From assembly GCA_003694825.1 (NCBI GenBank), contig RFJS01000073.1, positions 1 through 18,682 on the forward strand: a DNA stretch of 18,682 nucleotides, in the 5' to 3' direction. Numbering within the stretch: position 1 is the first letter of the stretch; every line of letters starts with the position of its first letter. Position numbers and translations under genes: made by a program. Below, piece after piece: positions 16,200 through 18,682 of the stretch. The stretch comes from Verrucomicrobiota bacterium (GTDB lineage: Bacteria; Verrucomicrobiota; Verrucomicrobiia; Opitutales; Opitutaceae). The notes under the pieces were generated by a model. The model was not told where the DNA came from. It made no database searches and worked only from the letters and a program-made list of their open reading frames with translations.

Positions 16200-17131
16200 A
16201 ACGCCAGGACAGCCGCCCAGGCGAGACCAAAGGTCATCAGGACCTTCGCCGTTCCCGCGAGGAGTCCGTTCATCGTCGGGCCGTCCGGCCGTCCCGCCAA
16301 CCGGCGCACCAGCCCGATAGCGGGCGCGAGAAAGACCACCGGCACCGCGATCCAGGCGTCCCGCCAGAGCACCGCCATCGCCACCGGCACCGCCGCGGCC
16401 ACGGCCAGCGACACCGCATACTGGACAACGCCAAAGCCGTAGCCCAGCCGCACAACGAGCGTGCGCTTGTTCGCCCGTGCGTCCGTCTCGCGGTCGCGAC
16501 AGTTGTTGACCACGAGCAGATTGGTGGCGAGCAGCCCCACGGGGACCGCCGCCATGACCACCTCCGGAACAAGCCTGCCGGCCATGACGTAGAAAGTGCC
16601 TCCCACGGCCACCAGCCCGAAGAAGACGAAGACAAAAATGTCTCCGAGCCCATGATACGCAAGCGGCCACGGCCCGGCCGTATAAGCCCAGCCAAACAGC
16701 AGGCTGGCGATGCCGATCGGCAGCAACACCCATCCCCCCCACCAGATCAGGCTCAGCCCCACGAGAAACGCCGCCGCGAAGGTGATGACCACGCCGCGCT
16801 TCATGGCCGCCGGAGTGATCAGGCCCGCAGCCACCGCCCGGCGCGGCCCCCGGCGGTCCGGTCCATCGGCGCCCGCAACGAAGTCGCCATAGTCGTTGGC
16901 ATAGTTGGTGCCGATCTGCACGAGCAGCGCGAAAACGAGACACAGCCCGGCCGGCAGCCATGCGAAGTTTCCCACGCGCCAGGCCAGCGCCGAGCCCACG
17001 AGCACCGGGACGACCGCAGCCGGCAACGTCTTCGGCCGTGCCGCCTCGATCCACGGGCCCAGCCCGCACCTGCCGCGGCTGGAGGCCGGGGCGAACTCGA
17101 ATGAACCGGAAGGCTGCTGCTCGTGCGTCAT
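16193..17131 (-). CDS. menA: 1,4-dihydroxy-2-naphthoate polyprenyltransferase (MenA)
   Basis: This 312-residue integral membrane UbiA-family prenyltransferase attaches the polyprenyl tail to 1,4-dihydroxy-2-naphthoate in menaquinone synthesis. It shows the MenA-specific start of the fold, RPKTLPAAVVPVLVGSALA (residues 32-50), the first Asp-rich motif NYANDYGD (76-83) followed by GADGPDRRGPRR, and the second motif NNCRDRETD (209-217) followed by KRTLVVRLG, which bind Mg-prenyl diphosphate. About eight to nine hydrophobic segments follow, for instance 58-75, 113-130, 133-151, 165-184, 190-208 and 236-256. The ATG at 17131 is chosen; the frame stays open to 17536 across cysN in a different frame, but that part is not coding. 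The N-terminal 27 residues are polar and unusual in length. No other men gene is in the window. Confidence 0.93.
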   Translation of the reverse strand: MTHEQQPSGSFEFAPASSRGRCGLGPWIEAARPKTLPAAVVPVLVGSALAWRVGNFAWLPAGLCLVFALLVQIGTNYANDYGDFVAGADGPDRRGPRRAVAAGLITPAAMKRGVVITFAAAFLVGLSLIWWGGWVLLPIGIASLLFGWAYTAGPWPLAYHGLGDIFVFVFFGLVAVGGTFYVMAGRLVPEVVMAAVPVGLLATNLLVVNNCRDRETDARANKRTLVVRLGYGFGVVQYAVSLAVAAAVPVAMAVLWRDAWIAVPVVFLAPAIGLVRRLAGRPDGPTMNGLLAGTAKVLMTFGLAWAAVLAFA

Positions 17132-17247
17132 TGCCCCACGAGGCAAGCGCGAGCCGATCCTCCGGGCAAGCCCGCACGAATCGCAGCCGAACAGCCGTCC
17201 CTGCGAGCGCGAACAACCACGCCCATCCGAGGCCGCGCGGTCGGCGC

Positions 17248-18492
17248 TTAGAACACCATCCCCGCGGCGATGGTGTTGTTGGTGAACTCGTCGACGAGGA
17301 TGATGCTGCCGGTGTTTCGGTTCTTCTTGTAAGCGTCGACAAAAAGCGGAGCGGTGGTGCGAAGCTGCACCCGCGCGATATCGTTCATCCCGATTTCGAG
17401 GTCCGCCTCGTTTTTGTGCAGGGTGTTGATGTCGAGCTTGTAGCGAATCTCCTTGACCAGGCACTTCGCCTCGCGGGTGGTGTGGCGAATGATGTATCGG
17501 CCGCGCTGACGCAGTTTCTGCTGCGCCGAGAACCATACGAGCATGACCTCGAGATCCTGCGTGACCTGCGGCATGTTGTTCGGCTTGGCCAGCATGTCGC
17601 CCCGGCTGATGTCGATCTCATCCTCCAGCGTGATGGTGACCGACATCGGGCTGAAAGCCTCCTTCACCGAACCATCGAATGTATGGATATCCCGGATGCG
17701 CGAGGTGAAGCCGCTGGGAAGCGCGATGATTTCGTCCCCGGGCTTGAAGACGCCGCCGGCCACCCGCCCGGCGAACCCGCGGAAATCGTGATACTCGTCC
17801 GTCTGCGGACGGACCACCCACTGAACGGGAAAACGCGGATCGACATGATTGGCGTCACTGCCGATATAGACCGTCTCCAGCGTATGCAGCAGCGGCGCGT
17901 CGGGATACCAGGGCATGTTCGCGGACTTTTCCACGACGTTGTCCCCCTTGAGCGCGCTGATCGGAATGAACTTCAGGTCGGCGACGTCGAGGCGTGAGGC
18001 GAACTGCTTGAAGTCCTCAACGATCTCATTGAAGCGCTCCTCGCTGTAGTCGACGAGGTCCATTTTATTCACGCACAGCACCAGATGCTGGATACGCAAC
18101 AGTGAAGCGATGAAAGCGTGGCGGCGGGTCTGTTCGACAACGCCCTTGCGGGCATCGATGAGGATGATGGCCAGGTTCGCAGTGGAGGCGCCGGTCACCA
18201 TGTTGCGCGTGTATTGGACGTGGCCGGGGGTGTCGGCGATGATGAATTTGCGCCGCGGCGTGGCAAAGTAGCGGTAGGCGACGTCGATGGTGATGCCCTG
18301 CTCGCGCTCGGCGCGCAAACCGTCGGTCACGAGAGCGAGATCGACCTGACCGTTGCCCCGCTGCACGGAGACGCGCTCGACGGCCTCGAGCTGGTCCTCG
18401 AAGATCGCTTTCGAATCGTAGAGCAGGCGCCCGATCAGCGTGCTCTTGCCGTCATCCACACTGCCGGCGGTGGTAAATCGCAAAAGATCCAT
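17248..18492 (-). CDS. cysN: Sulfate adenylyltransferase subunit 1 (CysN)
   Basis: This 414-residue protein is the GTPase subunit of ATP sulfurylase; with CysD it activates sulfate to adenosine 5'-phosphosulfate in sulfur assimilation. It has the EF-Tu-like GTPase motifs GSVDDGKST (10-18), GITID (66-70), DTPGH (87-91) and NKMD (142-145), followed by the two beta-barrel domains. It begins directly at the G domain, lacks the longer N-terminal arm of E. coli CysN (475 residues) and has no fused CysC APS kinase, so a separate kinase or APS reductase must be elsewhere. It lies 49 bases downstream of cysD on the same strand and is presumably co-transcribed; menA is 116 bases further downstream and may or may not share the transcript. 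No Shine-Dalgarno is visible before the ATG at 18492. Confidence 0.96.
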   Translation of the reverse strand: MDLLRFTTAGSVDDGKSTLIGRLLYDSKAIFEDQLEAVERVSVQRGNGQVDLALVTDGLRAEREQGITIDVAYRYFATPRRKFIIADTPGHVQYTRNMVTGASTANLAIILIDARKGVVEQTRRHAFIASLLRIQHLVLCVNKMDLVDYSEERFNEIVEDFKQFASRLDVADLKFIPISALKGDNVVEKSANMPWYPDAPLLHTLETVYIGSDANHVDPRFPVQWVVRPQTDEYHDFRGFAGRVAGGVFKPGDEIIALPSGFTSRIRDIHTFDGSVKEAFSPMSVTITLEDEIDISRGDMLAKPNNMPQVTQDLEVMLVWFSAQQKLRQRGRYIIRHTTREAKCLVKEIRYKLDINTLHKNEADLEIGMNDIARVQLRTTAPLFVDAYKKNRNTGSIILVDEFTNNTIAAGMVF

Positions 18493-18541
18493 GGTAAAAA
18501 GTGCTGTTGTTCCGAAGCTTTGATGTATCCGGTTTTTCCGC

Positions 18542-18682
18542 TCAGAAGTAGCCCGCCTTTTTGCGGTCTTCCATCGCTGTTTCGCTGCGCTTGTCGTCAG
18601 CGCGGGTGCCGCGCTCGGTCTTTCGGGCCGCCGCCACTTCGCGGATGATCGCGTCGAGATCGGCCGCCTCGGACTCGACCGC
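18542..18682 (-). CDS. cysD: Sulfate adenylyltransferase subunit 2 (CysD), C-terminal fragment
   Basis: Only the last 46 residues are in the window; the gene continues beyond the right edge. The readable end, AVESEAADLDAIIREV ... MEDRKKAGYF, matches the conserved CysD C-terminus (E. coli ends in KKRQGYF). CysD is the catalytic ATP-PPase-type subunit that adenylylates sulfate, powered by GTP hydrolysis in CysN. The order cysD-cysN is the standard operon order. A 49-base gap separates it from cysN, without an obvious promoter. Confidence 0.93.
   Translation of the reverse strand, partial: AVESEAADLDAIIREVAAARKTERGTRADDKRSETAMEDRKKAGYF

Noticed and set aside
1..18682. CRISPR arrays, tRNA or rRNA genes, insertion sequences, att sites
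   Set aside because: I saw no spaced direct repeats, cloverleaf, transposase or integrase motif on either strand by reading; a tRNA scan and repeat finder would settle this.

Overview
The window is a GC-rich, gene-dense bacterial chromosome segment with no tRNA, rRNA, insertion sequence, integrase or CRISPR array. Two adjacent Tat-exported sugar enzymes (a TIM-barrel isomerase/epimerase and a Gfo/Idh/MocA oxidoreductase), a menaquinone-type MenA, Gram-negative outer-membrane proteins and the near absence of Shine-Dalgarno sequences together suggest the Verrucomicrobiota (Opitutales-like) or a related PVC lineage. This assignment is inference from gene style only.

Layout. (1) Bases 1-4102, minus strand: uvrA followed, with an ATGA stop/start overlap, by a U32-family peptidase/RNA-hydroxylase-type gene that runs off the left edge. 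(2) Bases 4483-11157, plus strand: a tight four-gene operon (gaps of 23, 18 and 16 bases) encoding a DUF1302 outer-membrane barrel, a DUF1329 periplasmic protein, a YCF48-like Asp-box beta-propeller and a 780-residue RND/MMPL (HAE-3-like) permease. (3) Bases 11389-13727, plus strand: the Tat-exported isomerase/epimerase and oxidoreductase pair, 29 bases apart. (4) Bases 13843-14766, minus strand: an aldo/keto reductase, divergent from hflX (14875-16176, plus). (5) Bases 16193-18682, minus strand: menA, cysN and the 3' end of cysD, with menA converging on hflX across only 16 bases.

The most interesting unit is the DUF1302-DUF1329-YCF48-RND operon. Its parts cover the whole envelope: a proton-driven inner-membrane permease, two soluble periplasmic proteins and an outer-membrane barrel. 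It contains no TolC-type channel and no membrane-fusion protein. It looks like a self-contained trans-envelope route for a hydrophobic molecule, possibly a lipid, steroid-like compound or fatty acid derivative, with substrate and direction unknown. Similar gene sets are known from Proteobacteria but remain functionally poorly defined. The permease is asymmetric: the Asp-Tyr proton-relay pair is present in the second half, but the equivalent place in the first half reads Ser-His.

The other genes are housekeeping (DNA repair, ribosome rescue, menaquinone synthesis, sulfate activation) or belong to carbohydrate turnover outside the cytoplasm.
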